Below the pieces are notes generated by a model. The model made no database searches and was not told where the DNA came from. It saw nothing but the letters and a program-made list of their open reading frames with translations. A stretch of 38,657 nt of DNA. Source: Isosphaeraceae bacterium (GTDB taxonomy: Bacteria; Planctomycetota; Planctomycetia; Isosphaerales; Isosphaeraceae). Position 1 is the first letter of the stretch. Every line of letters starts with the position of its first letter. The DNA is taken from assembly GCA_025356435.1 (NCBI GenBank), contig JANXSY010000114.1, forward strand, positions 1 to 38,657, in the 5' to 3' direction. Shown here one piece after another: positions 16,801-25,620 of this stretch. The position numbers and the translations under genes are program-made.

Positions 16801-19387
16801 TCCGTCGGATGATTGCGGTGAGTTTGGTGAAGTCGATCGGCTTGGTCATGTGCTCGGAGAACCCGGCTTCTCGGCTGCGCCTCACGTCTTCGTCCATGCC
16901 ATAGCCGCTGAGGGCGATCGAGGGGACGGGGCCTCTGGCGGCGACGACCCGGCGGATCAGGTCAAGACCGCTACCGTCGGGCAGGCCGATGTCGCTGATG
17001 AGCAGGTCGAAACCGCCGTCGTCCAGGACGTCGATCGCCGCGCCAAGGGTGGCCGCGGTCCTGACCTCGTGGCCCAGCTTCCTCAGGAGCCTCTCCATCA
17101 CTTGCAGGGTCGCGGGGTCGTCTTCGACGACGAGAATCCTGCGATGCGGGGCAGTCGGCAGTCCTTTGGGCAGCTCTTCCGGGGGCGCGGGGAGCGTCTC
17201 GACCGGCGCGGCAACGGCCTCGACCGGCGCGGCGACGACCTTCAGCGAGACCCGGAAGGTCGCCCCCCGTCCGGTCCCGGCGCTCTCGACGTTGAGCGTC
17301 CCTCCGTGCGCCTCGACGATCCCCCGGCTGATCGCCAGGCCCAGGCCGAGGCCGCCGTACCTCCGCGTGATCGTCGACTCTCCCTGCTGGAACGGGTCGA
17401 AGATTGTCGCCAGGACGTCGGGCTCGATGCCGATCCCCGAGTCTGTGACCTCAACCGTGATCGTCGAGGCCAAGCCGTCGGGGCTGCGTCCGTTGCGGGC
17501 GACGATCGAGATCGTGCCGCCGTCGGGCGTGAACTTGAGGGCGTTCTTGATCAGGTTCCACAAGACCTGCTGGAACCTGGTTGCGTCGGCGTCAACGTGG
17601 TGAGGATCGGCGGCGAGGACAACTTCGAGGCGGAGCCGCTTCTCCTCGATCTCGCCCTTGCAGATCGCCACGGCGCGTTCGATCAGGTCGTGACAGTCGA
17701 CGACGCTCCACTTCAAGGGCAACTTGCCCCGGACGATCCGCATCACGTCGAGCAGGTCGTCGATCAGGCGGGCCTGGAGCATGACGTTCTCGCGGATCAT
17801 CTCCAGCGTCGGCCTGATCTCCGTCGGCGACGTCGGCTGGTCGAGCATCGCCGTGGTCGCGAGCAGGACCGGGTTGAGCGGCGTCCGCAACTCGTGGCTC
17901 AGGACGGCGAGGAACCGACTTTTCGCCCGGCTCGCGTGCTCGGCCTCGTCCCTCGCAGCCCGCAGTTCGGCCTCGATCCGCATCCGGTCGGAGATGTCGG
18001 TATTCGTCCCGAACCAGTGGACGATCTGGCCGTTGGCGTCGTGGACCGGCATAATCCTCGTCAGGAAGTCACGGAACACGCCGTCGGCACCCAGAAGCGG
18101 GAACACCATGTCGAACGGTTCGCCGCTCGCGATCGACCCCGACCACCGCTCCAGGACCGTCGGTAGCATGGCGGGGTGGTGGACCGATTGCCAGCCCCAA
18201 CCTTCCATATCTTCGGGCGTCTTCCCGGTGTAGTCATGCCACCGACGGTTGTACCAGGAGACGTAGCCGTCGGCTCGGGCCATCCAGGCCAGTTGCGGGA
18301 TCGAGTCGGCCAGCGTGCGGAACTGATTTTCGCTGGCGCGCAACGCCTCCTCATGCTTTCGCTGCGCCGAGGCGTCGCGGAAGACCATGACCACGCCGAT
18401 GATCTCGCCCTGATCGTTGCGAATCGGGGCCGCACTGTCTTCGATCGGGGTCTCGGTGCCGTCTCGCGCGATCAGGAGGGTGTGGTTCGCCAGCCCAACG
18501 ATCGTACCCGAGCGCATCACCTTGTCGATCGGGTCTTCGACGGGCATGCGAGAGTATTCGTTGATAATGGGGAAGATATCGAGGATCCGAAGGCCGATCG
18601 CGTCGGACTGCGGGTAGCCCGTGAGGGTCTCTGCGATCGGGTTGAGGAACCTCACCCGCCCCGCGCCGTCGGTGGCGATGACGGCATCGCCGATGCTGTT
18701 GAGGATCGTCGACAACCAGCCCCGTTCCGCCCGGATCGCCTCGGTCAGTCGCCTCTCCTGGCGGGCCTCGCGGCGCTTGAGCGACGACATCCCGGCCAGC
18801 AGCCCCAATGCCAGGGCGGTCGCCCCGATGAACGACCCGAGGGTCCATCGCGTCGCGGACCGGGTCGCCGCCATCCGGATCGCCAAGAGGCGGTCCTCCT
18901 CGGCCTCCATCACCGCGACCACCCGCCTGATCTCATCCATCAACCACTGGCCCCGGTCGGTCTGGACGACCTCCAAGGCGGCGGCGAGGCTCTTCTCCTC
19001 GCGCAAGGCCACGGTCGTGCGGAGTTCCTTAACCTTCTCCCCCGCCAGTCGGCGCAGCGCAGCGATCCGATCTTGCTGCAAGGGATTGTCCGAAGTCAGG
19101 TCTGCCAGGCGGTCGAGAGTCCGGTCGATCTCGCCGAGCGCAGTCCAATAGGGCACGAGGTACGCGGGCTTGCCCGTAAGCAGATAACCCCGCTGGCCCG
19201 TCTCCGCATCTTTCAGTATCGACTGCGCGTGTTCGAGCGACGCAATCACTTTCCGGGTGTGGTCGACCCGGCCATTGTTCGCGACGATCGTGCGTAGATT
19301 GACGGAGGTGAGCACCCCATTGGCGACGAGAACAGCCGCCGCGACCCACACGCCTAGACCGCTGATCGTCTTCGACCGGCCTATCAT
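16790..19387 (-). CDS. Hybrid sensor histidine kinase with CHASE3, two PAS domains and a receiver
   Basis: The start at 19387 gives 865 residues and begins just before the first membrane helix (~11-29). A CHASE3 sensor follows (~42-176, with the typical AETGQRGYLLTG), then a second helix (~181-200), PAS 1 (~219-345; ILNSIGDAVIATD), PAS 2 (~348-475), and a HisKA domain with phospho-acceptor His498 (SHELRTPLNP). The HATPase domain has Asn615, DSGIG (649-653) and GGLGLGLAI (678-686). A C-terminal receiver has phospho-acceptor Asp799 (ISDIGLPDGSG) and Lys in TKP. It senses an external or membrane signal and passes phosphate within itself. No output regulator or Hpt protein is nearby, so its target is unknown. 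Confidence 0.93.
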   Translation of the reverse strand: MIGRSKTISGLGVWVAAAVLVANGVLTSVNLRTIVANNGRVDHTRKVIASLEHAQSILKDAETGQRGYLLTGKPAYLVPYWTALGEIDRTLDRLADLTSDNPLQQDRIAALRRLAGEKVKELRTTVALREEKSLAAALEVVQTDRGQWLMDEIRRVVAVMEAEEDRLLAIRMAATRSATRWTLGSFIGATALALGLLAGMSSLKRREARQERRLTEAIRAERGWLSTILNSIGDAVIATDGAGRVRFLNPIAETLTGYPQSDAIGLRILDIFPIINEYSRMPVEDPIDKVMRSGTIVGLANHTLLIARDGTETPIEDSAAPIRNDQGEIIGVVMVFRDASAQRKHEEALRASENQFRTLADSIPQLAWMARADGYVSWYNRRWHDYTGKTPEDMEGWGWQSVHHPAMLPTVLERWSGSIASGEPFDMVFPLLGADGVFRDFLTRIMPVHDANGQIVHWFGTNTDISDRMRIEAELRAARDEAEHASRAKSRFLAVLSHELRTPLNPVLLATTAMLDQPTSPTEIRPTLEMIRENVMLQARLIDDLLDVMRIVRGKLPLKWSVVDCHDLIERAVAICKGEIEEKRLRLEVVLAADPHHVDADATRFQQVLWNLIKNALKFTPDGGTISIVARNGRSPDGLASTITVEVTDSGIGIEPDVLATIFDPFQQGESTITRRYGGLGLGLAISRGIVEAHGGTLNVESAGTGRGATFRVSLKVVAAPVEAVAAPVETLPAPPEELPKGLPTAPHRRILVVEDDPATLQVMERLLRKLGHEVRTAATLGAAIDVLDDGGFDLLISDIGLPDGSGLDLIRRVVAARGPVPSIALSGYGMDEDVRRSREAGFSEHMTKPIDFTKLTAIIRRITS

Positions 19388-19827
19388 GAACAATTCCCGT
19401 TGGTGAAGGTCGAATTCCGAAATCCTTCGGCCTTCGTCACTTCTACAAGTGATCGGCACGGCATATTGAAGCGGAAGCCAGCTTCGGCGTTAAGTTCGCG
19501 AACGTTCGTATGGACAAATTAAGAATTGCGCGAGCCGTTCTTCGTTGGACTGCCAACCGGGTCGCGTGATCCCATTCTAACCAAGAGTGGCGAGGACGTG
19601 AAGGACAAGTCGAGGAGAGTCAAAACAGTTCCAAAGTCATTCTTCTTGCGAGAACAAGCGTTTATTTGGGTGGCTCAGCTTCTCGAATCGGGGGGTGAGG
19701 CGACAGAAGACAGGCCGTCCGTGCGGAGGTCGCCCCTCACCGGTCAAGAACCGGTACCACCCGAGATCTCCCAAACGTCTTGAATTGGCCATCCTCCCGC
19801 GTGGAGAGGACAGGCCTCGTTCCCTCC
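19388..19827. other. Intergenic region with stem-loops and a mosaic repeat, no gene supported
   Basis: Short open frames here lack ribosome sites and coding-like third-position bias. A palindromic stem-loop (ACCGGT at 19739-19744 and 19750-19755, loop CAAGA) lies just past the stop of the minus-strand DUF427 gene and may act as its terminator. A longer imperfect inverted repeat pairs GGTGAGGCGAC (from 19694) with GTCGCCCCTCACC (to 19742). The stretch 19717-19797 resembles, on the opposite strand, 25488-25595. Confidence 0.5.
19717..19797 (-). repeat. Divergent dispersed repeat, copy 1
   Basis: Read on the minus strand this has, in order, GGAGGATGGCCAA, GGGTGG, TTCTTGA, GGTGAGGGG and ACCTCCGCA. 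The same blocks in the same order occur on the plus strand at 25488-25595, with different spacing. Both copies are intergenic. The conserved order suggests shared ancestry rather than chance. Confidence 0.4.
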
Positions 19828-20142
19828 TCAACCCTCCTGCGTCGCGCCTCGACTACCGGCATAGAAGGCGTAGCGGCCCCGGATCAGGTCATGACCCGGC
19901 TTCGGCGAGGGGTAGACCCACGCCACATCCTTGACCGTGGTCCCATCGGCCGCGACGAAGTCGACCCAGTTGCACGTCCCTTTAAAAGGACATGTATACG
20001 TCCGATCGGTGACGCGAAGCGTCTCCACTCTCACCGATGACGGTTCGAAGTACCAGTTCCCCTCATACTTATCGACCCCCGCGCCAGGCTCCGAAGCGGC
20101 CAGAATCGCCCCACTCGACTTTTCCTTGATCGTGATGGACAT
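19828..20142 (-). CDS. DUF427 family protein
   Basis: The 104 residues match the small DUF427 family (Pfam calls it NTP_transf_9): a beta-rich fold with the WYFEPSSV segment, the core TYTCPFKGTCNWVDF (~48-62), then VAWVYPSPKP and the tail IRGRYAFYAG. The length is typical. AAAGGA stands about 10 nt before the ATG. The biochemical role of the family is not established. It lies 46 bp beyond the stop of the restriction-modification gene on the same strand and could be co-transcribed, but no functional link is known. Confidence 0.9.
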   Translation of the reverse strand: MSITIKEKSSGAILAASEPGAGVDKYEGNWYFEPSSVRVETLRVTDRTYTCPFKGTCNWVDFVAADGTTVKDVAWVYPSPKPGHDLIRGRYAFYAGSRGATQEG

Positions 20143-20188
20143 CCTATTTTTCCTTTGATGTCAAAGTTTGTTACGGACGGGTATCGGA

Positions 20189-23100
20189 TCAGAATTGACC
20201 CTGGCGGAGACGTTGGACCTCACCTGGATCAAGATCGAAGAGGCGGAAGACAAGCCGGTCGATCCGATCTTCGGCCTGGGCGATCCGGTGGCTCAGGTCG
20301 GCATGCTCAGCGTATCTGTCTTTCATATAGGCGCTCCACTCGTCGGCGACGAGGGGTCGTTCCCAGGGATTTCGACCCAACAGGAAGCTCTTTTTCAATT
20401 CCGCCCCCAACTCGACGAAGCTGAGCGTCGGCCACTTACGGAGCTTGATCGAGGTCTTCGGCGCGACGAGCGACCGGTTGAACCCGTCCACGAGCCGTTC
20501 GAGGACGTTCTCGGTCAGCACATGTCGAGCCCGCCCCCATTCGCTCGCCTGGCGGGCCAATACCCCGATCTCTTCCCGCGTCGGGGGCTCGCAGGCCGGG
20601 ACCGGAACCCGCCCGACGTACTGCGTGAACATCCGATAGCGATACTCCCCTGCGCGTTCTCCGAATGGGATGCTGATCCCCGAGAGGACGAACCACGTCA
20701 CCGACGAGTTCAATACCGCGAGCAGATAGTCGTCGTCGACCGGGATCAGATAGGTGGTATTCCCTAGGAACGACCCGCCCCGCTCGGTCGAGAATCGCGT
20801 TGCCTTGGCGATGTCGGGATAGACGATCTTGGGCCGGTCGAACACGTCGTAGTAGTCGCACGCGCGGAGTTCCCACCAGAACTGGCCCTGGTCGTCGCGG
20901 ACCCGCGCCTTGGCTTCATGGAGGGCCAGATGATCGGCGATCGCGGGATAGGTCGCGCGGAGCCAGTCCCAGCCGCTCGCTTCCTCGGTCGCGCCGCAAC
21001 TCGCCCTCGTCACCCCGTTGGGTAGGTAAATCAGCCAGCGGCCGGACTCTTCTTGATACCACCTGCGTAGGTCTTCGCCCCCCTTGAGCGGCCTGAGCAC
21101 GCCTCGCGCCGAGGGGCACTTCGACTCGATCGCCTGCTTCTGCTCGTCATCGATTACGAACGCCTCGTTCAGTCCCGTCTTGATCCCCAGCAAGATCCTC
21201 CTTTTGACATAATCCAACAGTGATTGGTGCCCCGCAAGCAACTTCTCGCGAAGCTTGAAGACGGCCTCGTCCTCGAATTGCCAGGCGTCGGACGAGAGTC
21301 GCGACAGGGGAATGTAGATCGATTGTTCGAGAGCGAGCTTCGCGACCTGGGTCACGTCGTCCGACCGACGAATCCGCAGAGACTGGACATGGTCGCCTTC
21401 GGTCGGGGGCCGATTCTCGATCACGATCAGCACGGGGGTCACGTCCTTAGCATCCTTGAAGACCTGGGTATCGCCGAGGTCAAAGAACCGTTCGAGCGTG
21501 GCCCTGACCTGGATCGAGGCCCTGAGCTTCGCCCCGAACGCCGCCCGTGCGAAGCCGTTTGCACAGATGAACGCAAGCCGACCGCCCGGCTTGAGGACCT
21601 CCAGGCTCCGACCGAAGAAATAGACGTACAAGTCGGCGATCGGGTCGAAGACCTCGGGGAAGGCCTGGCCCCAGTGCGGCTTGAACGCCGTGAGCCGTTC
21701 CTGCCTGACATACGGCGGGTTGCCGACGACGGCGTCGAACCCGCCCCGCTCGAAGACGGCCGGGAAGCTCGCCCTCCAGTCGAACGCGCGGGCGGGATCG
21801 AAGTCTGGAGAGTCGACGACGCTGTTGCCGCAGACGACGTTCGTCGAGAGGTCGGTGAGCAGTTGGCCCCGCCTTGCGGTCCGAATCCAGAGCGAAAGCT
21901 GTGCGATCTCGACCGATTCGCGGGAGAGGTCGACGCCGAAGATGTTGTTTTTAAGGATGAGGTGGGCTGATCGCGCCCGCCAGTCGTCGAGGTTACCGGG
22001 CATCCCCCACCCGTCCCGACATTCCGGGGCGTCGGGCTCGACAAGCTGGAGGTCGCGGAGCAGATCGCAGCGATGGCTCTCGAACCAGTGATAGGCCTCA
22101 GTGAGGAAGGCCCCCGAGCCGCATGCGGGGTCGCAGATGGTAAGCGCGTCGAGCCGAACGAGCATCGCGCGGGTGAAGGCGGCCGGGGCCAGGTCGGGCA
22201 AGCCATCAGTAAAGCCAGACTCCTCGATCAGTGCATCCCGGAAGCGATCGAGCAGGGGATTGAGCGCGGCCGAGACCAGGTATTCGACGACGAACGCGAC
22301 CGTGTAATAGACACCTGTCTTGCGCCTGACGGCCTTCGCCGCGCGGCGGGCGAGGTCGGCCTCGTGCTCGTCAAGACTCGTCGACTTGAGTTCCTCAATG
22401 TCGGTGATACTCCGCTCGAAGATCCGCCCGAGCACGTCGACCGTCACCTCGTCGCGATAGTCGTACTGCCCGAAGGTCTTGAAACAGTTCGCCCAGCTCG
22501 AATCGAGTTCGAACAGCGGGTCGTCGAGGATCGGATCGCGTTTGAAGAGGTTGCCGTTGTATCGGGGGACATGATGCAGCTCGTCGCCCGTGTCGATGGC
22601 CCGGAACAAGAGCTGAAAGGCCATCCAGTGCGTCAGCCCCGGTACGGCGACTTCGGCGGTCTTCTTGAGAACCTGGGGGTCGCTCAGCAGTCCACGGGCC
22701 TGCGCAAATGCGATGAAGAGGATGCGGTCGAGCAGCCGCTGCGAGGCTCGGATCGCCTCGTCGGTGTTCACGTCCCGCTGGGCCTTGATCGCGCCAATCA
22801 ACTTGGCCCGTCGTTCGGAATAGAACCGATAGAGTTCCTCGCCGACCTTATCCTGACGGGCACCAGTCTGCTTGAGGAGATCCGCCGCGTTGAGCGCGAT
22901 CGGTGTCGATCCGAGCAGGCCGTCGGCATGGAAGACGGCATAGAAAGCGGCGAATGACTCGCGGTCCTTCAGGTCCGTCACTATCACCCGATGGGCATAT
23001 CGGCTCGGTCGCAGGCGGCTATAGAGCCGGAACTCGCGAAAATTGCTCACGATCGCCCACTGCGCCGTCTCTGATCCGTTGAGGTAATCCCAGGCCTGCT

Positions 23101-23584
23101 GGACCGGACTCCTCCCCTTGCCGGGCCTGCGATCGAGGTCTTTTGCCGCCCCCTTAACCTCAACGACAGCGATGGGCTGGCCGATAATCTCCCTCCGCTC
23201 CTCGTCCCAGTGGAACGGCCCAAGCGTGGCGTCGGCGGTGTCGGCCCCAGTCTCACGACACTTCGGCTGCATATTCCACGATTGGCCCGTCGCGAGGTCG
23301 GATTTTGTCCGATAGCCGAGGCTGCCCATCAAGAGCTTGTAGAAATCCTGTTCAACCTGCGTCTCGGTCAGCGCGTCGAGCACCCCGGATTCGAGGTTCT
23401 CGATCCAGGTCTTGAAGCACAGATGCGCGACGTCGCACTCATTGGCCCGAGACCGGTTAACCTGCAAGCCCGCTTCTTTGAGCAGGCCTGGGAGAAAGAG
23501 GGGGCGGTGGCCTGGAGAGACGATATCGGGAGTTGGATCGACGAACACCGAGGGGACGACGTGACGGAACACCCTCTTTGCCAT
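20189..23584 (-). CDS. Type IIG restriction-modification enzyme (nuclease, methylase and recognition domain in one chain)
   Basis: The ATG at 23584, with GGAGTG 7-12 nt upstream, gives 1131 residues. The N-terminal part has a PD-(D/E)XK nuclease pattern: Asp118, then VVEVKG with Glu142 and Lys144, and a helix with QQAWDYL. A helical region leads to the RKTGVYYT block (421-428) seen in such methylases. The adenine methylase has motif I DPACGSG (485-491) and motif IV NPPY (622-625), then the LKPGGRLAFICANGF strand. The last ~350 residues would form the target recognition domain. It would methylate adenine and cut near an asymmetric site, acting as phage defence. No separate specificity subunit or other defence gene adjoins it. 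No frameshift seen. Confidence 0.9.
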   Translation of the reverse strand: MAKRVFRHVVPSVFVDPTPDIVSPGHRPLFLPGLLKEAGLQVNRSRANECDVAHLCFKTWIENLESGVLDALTETQVEQDFYKLLMGSLGYRTKSDLATGQSWNMQPKCRETGADTADATLGPFHWDEERREIIGQPIAVVEVKGAAKDLDRRPGKGRSPVQQAWDYLNGSETAQWAIVSNFREFRLYSRLRPSRYAHRVIVTDLKDRESFAAFYAVFHADGLLGSTPIALNAADLLKQTGARQDKVGEELYRFYSERRAKLIGAIKAQRDVNTDEAIRASQRLLDRILFIAFAQARGLLSDPQVLKKTAEVAVPGLTHWMAFQLLFRAIDTGDELHHVPRYNGNLFKRDPILDDPLFELDSSWANCFKTFGQYDYRDEVTVDVLGRIFERSITDIEELKSTSLDEHEADLARRAAKAVRRKTGVYYTVAFVVEYLVSAALNPLLDRFRDALIEESGFTDGLPDLAPAAFTRAMLVRLDALTICDPACGSGAFLTEAYHWFESHRCDLLRDLQLVEPDAPECRDGWGMPGNLDDWRARSAHLILKNNIFGVDLSRESVEIAQLSLWIRTARRGQLLTDLSTNVVCGNSVVDSPDFDPARAFDWRASFPAVFERGGFDAVVGNPPYVRQERLTAFKPHWGQAFPEVFDPIADLYVYFFGRSLEVLKPGGRLAFICANGFARAAFGAKLRASIQVRATLERFFDLGDTQVFKDAKDVTPVLIVIENRPPTEGDHVQSLRIRRSDDVTQVAKLALEQSIYIPLSRLSSDAWQFEDEAVFKLREKLLAGHQSLLDYVKRRILLGIKTGLNEAFVIDDEQKQAIESKCPSARGVLRPLKGGEDLRRWYQEESGRWLIYLPNGVTRASCGATEEASGWDWLRATYPAIADHLALHEAKARVRDDQGQFWWELRACDYYDVFDRPKIVYPDIAKATRFSTERGGSFLGNTTYLIPVDDDYLLAVLNSSVTWFVLSGISIPFGERAGEYRYRMFTQYVGRVPVPACEPPTREEIGVLARQASEWGRARHVLTENVLERLVDGFNRSLVAPKTSIKLRKWPTLSFVELGAELKKSFLLGRNPWERPLVADEWSAYMKDRYAEHADLSHRIAQAEDRIDRLVFRLFDLDPGEVQRLRQGQF

Positions 23585-23712
23585 CGATTCACTCCGGCCT
23601 TTCCCGAACATCTTCGCCCAATGACGACCGCGCCGCCAGTGGGCCATCTCTTTAGACTTCGGCCTGGGACCCGGGCGAGATGACCCTTTAAACGCCAGAG
23701 CCTGACATCCTC

Positions 23713-25404
23713 CTATCGTCCCCCCGGCAGGCTCGCCGTGAACGCCTCGAACACCTCGCGGCGGGTCTGGCCGCGACTCAGCTCAGCCAGCCAACGGTCC
23801 ATCTCGGCGAGGGCGGTGGGGCGGTCAAGATAGCGTCGATAGAGCCAGTCAACATAGCGCCTTCGCGACTCTTCCGACCCGAGTGCGGCGTCGATGTAGG
23901 CCTTGCGGGCGGCGACGGAACGGTAATCGCCCTCCATCCCCGGCGCGGCGGCGGGCTCGGGAAGGCGGCCGAAGACGACGCGATAGGTGTCGAAGAAGAA
24001 GGCGGCCGACGAATCGCCAGTCCGGCCCCGATACTCGGGCGAGGCGATCAGGTCGAGGAAGACGGTCTCTTTGTCCCAGGGTCGCTCGTCGATCAACCGC
24101 TGCGCCGCCAGGCCGCCGAGCGGGTCAGGGCTGCGGCCAAGGACGAGCCGGTAGACCTGTTCGATATAGCGCGACGAGTCGCTCGGCTCGGGCCCACCCG
24201 CTGAGACGAGGAGATAGGGACGATAAGCCATGAAGAGCCGGCCGAGGGCACCGTCGGGCCTGCGCACCCATTGGCCGTTGCACTGGTCGACACGGGCGTC
24301 ACGCGCGGCGACCTGCTTACCGTTCTCCATCAGGAAGCACTCATTGTCATAAAGCGTCCACTGGATGACCCAGGGGAGTCGGAGCGCAACCGCTTCGAGC
24401 ATCGCCTTGAACTCGGGACCGAAGTCAGCGCGGGTCGTCTCGTGGACGCCGACTTCGCTAATGACGACGTTATCATTCCCGAATGCGTAGCTATCCCGCG
24501 CCTTCGATTTGAGAAAGTCAACGGCGCGAAGGAAGTCGCCCCCCGGCCTTGAGGCGGTCTCCCACGCTGAATAGCCGACGAGGTCGCAATCGAGCTGCGG
24601 CAAGACGTTGTTCGCGACCGTCCGCCCGCCGGCCATTGACTTGAGCACGAAGCAAACCTCGGCCAGATGGTAGACGTAAACGCCCGAGTCGCCGACCTCG
24701 CGCCTGGCGTCGTTCACCGCCTGTTGCCGAAGCCGGAAGTAGTCGAGCGTGTTCGCGAGGGCCGTGTCGGAGGGGTTCAGCGCCTCGTCGGGCGTCGGCA
24801 GTGTGTGCCAGTCGGCCTCGTGGTTCTGGAGGATGAAGACCTTGCCGGAACCCCGATAGGTCACGAGCAGGTGCGTCGTCAGGTCATAAATCTGCCGATA
24901 CATCTGCTCCCGCGCGGCCGGGGAATTCGGCCGGTCGACGGCCTGGGGTCGACCCGGCTCGGGGTGGGCGCAGAGCGAGTTCCAGCTCCCCTCGCCGATC
25001 GCGTCGGCAGCGAGGAAGTAGGTCTGAAACGGGAGGCGAAACACCCGCTTATAGACGTCGAGCCGGGCAAGATCGACGAGCGACTTGACCGATGCGAGCG
25101 TCTCGGCCGGCAGGGCATAGTAGTGCCAGTCTGGGCTGGCCACCTCGGAGTTCATCCCGAGCTTGATCGTGCGGAACCCCAACTGGTAGGCGTCTTCCGC
25201 CCCCTCGAACAGCACCTCCGGCCCGAGCTTTCCCCTCGGCTTGTAGCGCGGCGACATGTGCGCAACACCGAACCGGTTCGTGTCCGGGATCGGCGGTGGC
25301 CTGAGCGCACCCGTCGCCGGGTCAGCCGCCGGGGACGACCCGACGCCGATCGCGAAGACCGCGACCAAGGCCCATAAAGGCCGAAATTGGTTCCCGTTCA
25401 TCAT
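23713..25404 (-). CDS. Secreted barrel-type (glycoside hydrolase-like) protein with C-terminal DUF4214 repeats
   Basis: From 25404 the protein has 563 residues and a signal peptide (PLWALVAVFAIGVGSSPAADP). Two consecutive ATGs open it and no strong ribosome site is visible. The central ~350 residues look like a (beta/alpha)8 barrel: KVFILQNHEADWH resembles the strand-4 acid/base position of clan-A glycosidases and NVVISEVGVHE the strand-7 nucleophile. The last ~170 residues carry two DUF4214-like helical units (YIEQVYRLVLGRSPDPLGG and YVDWLYRRYLDRPTA), usually found in secreted or surface proteins. Glycan hydrolysis is inferred from the strand positions, not from a known family match. Confidence 0.72.
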   Translation of the reverse strand: MMNGNQFRPLWALVAVFAIGVGSSPAADPATGALRPPPIPDTNRFGVAHMSPRYKPRGKLGPEVLFEGAEDAYQLGFRTIKLGMNSEVASPDWHYYALPAETLASVKSLVDLARLDVYKRVFRLPFQTYFLAADAIGEGSWNSLCAHPEPGRPQAVDRPNSPAAREQMYRQIYDLTTHLLVTYRGSGKVFILQNHEADWHTLPTPDEALNPSDTALANTLDYFRLRQQAVNDARREVGDSGVYVYHLAEVCFVLKSMAGGRTVANNVLPQLDCDLVGYSAWETASRPGGDFLRAVDFLKSKARDSYAFGNDNVVISEVGVHETTRADFGPEFKAMLEAVALRLPWVIQWTLYDNECFLMENGKQVAARDARVDQCNGQWVRRPDGALGRLFMAYRPYLLVSAGGPEPSDSSRYIEQVYRLVLGRSPDPLGGLAAQRLIDERPWDKETVFLDLIASPEYRGRTGDSSAAFFFDTYRVVFGRLPEPAAAPGMEGDYRSVAARKAYIDAALGSEESRRRYVDWLYRRYLDRPTALAEMDRWLAELSRGQTRREVFEAFTASLPGGR

Positions 25405-25487
25405 GATGACTCGGATGAAGATAATCGTTCTCGTGAGGGATATCGATCGCCGCTGTCGATGATCCGCACTTTCTGTTCCCGCCGGCA

Positions 25488-25595
25488 GGAGGATGGCCAA
25501 GTCCTTTTTCTCGCGATAGCAAGCCTCGATATCAGGTGGCCCTCTGTTCTCAAATCAGGGAGGTGAAGGCAACGCCCGAAGACCTCCGCAACCGG
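25488..25595 (+). repeat. Divergent dispersed repeat, copy 2
   Basis: GGAGGATGGCCAA (25488-25500), CAGGTGG, TTCTCAA, GGTGAAGG and ACCTCCGCA (25582-25590) appear in this order, matching the minus-strand blocks of 19717-19797 with an enlarged middle. It lies in the intergenic space upstream of the barrel/DUF4214 gene and downstream of the TPR gene. Confidence 0.4.
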
Positions 25596-25620
25596 GCTCG
25601 TCGAGATCGGTGATCGTCTC

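Noticed and set aside
16760-18166. 468-codon plus-strand frame opposite the histidine kinase
   Set aside because: Antisense of the receiver and HATPase domains; low-complexity composition.
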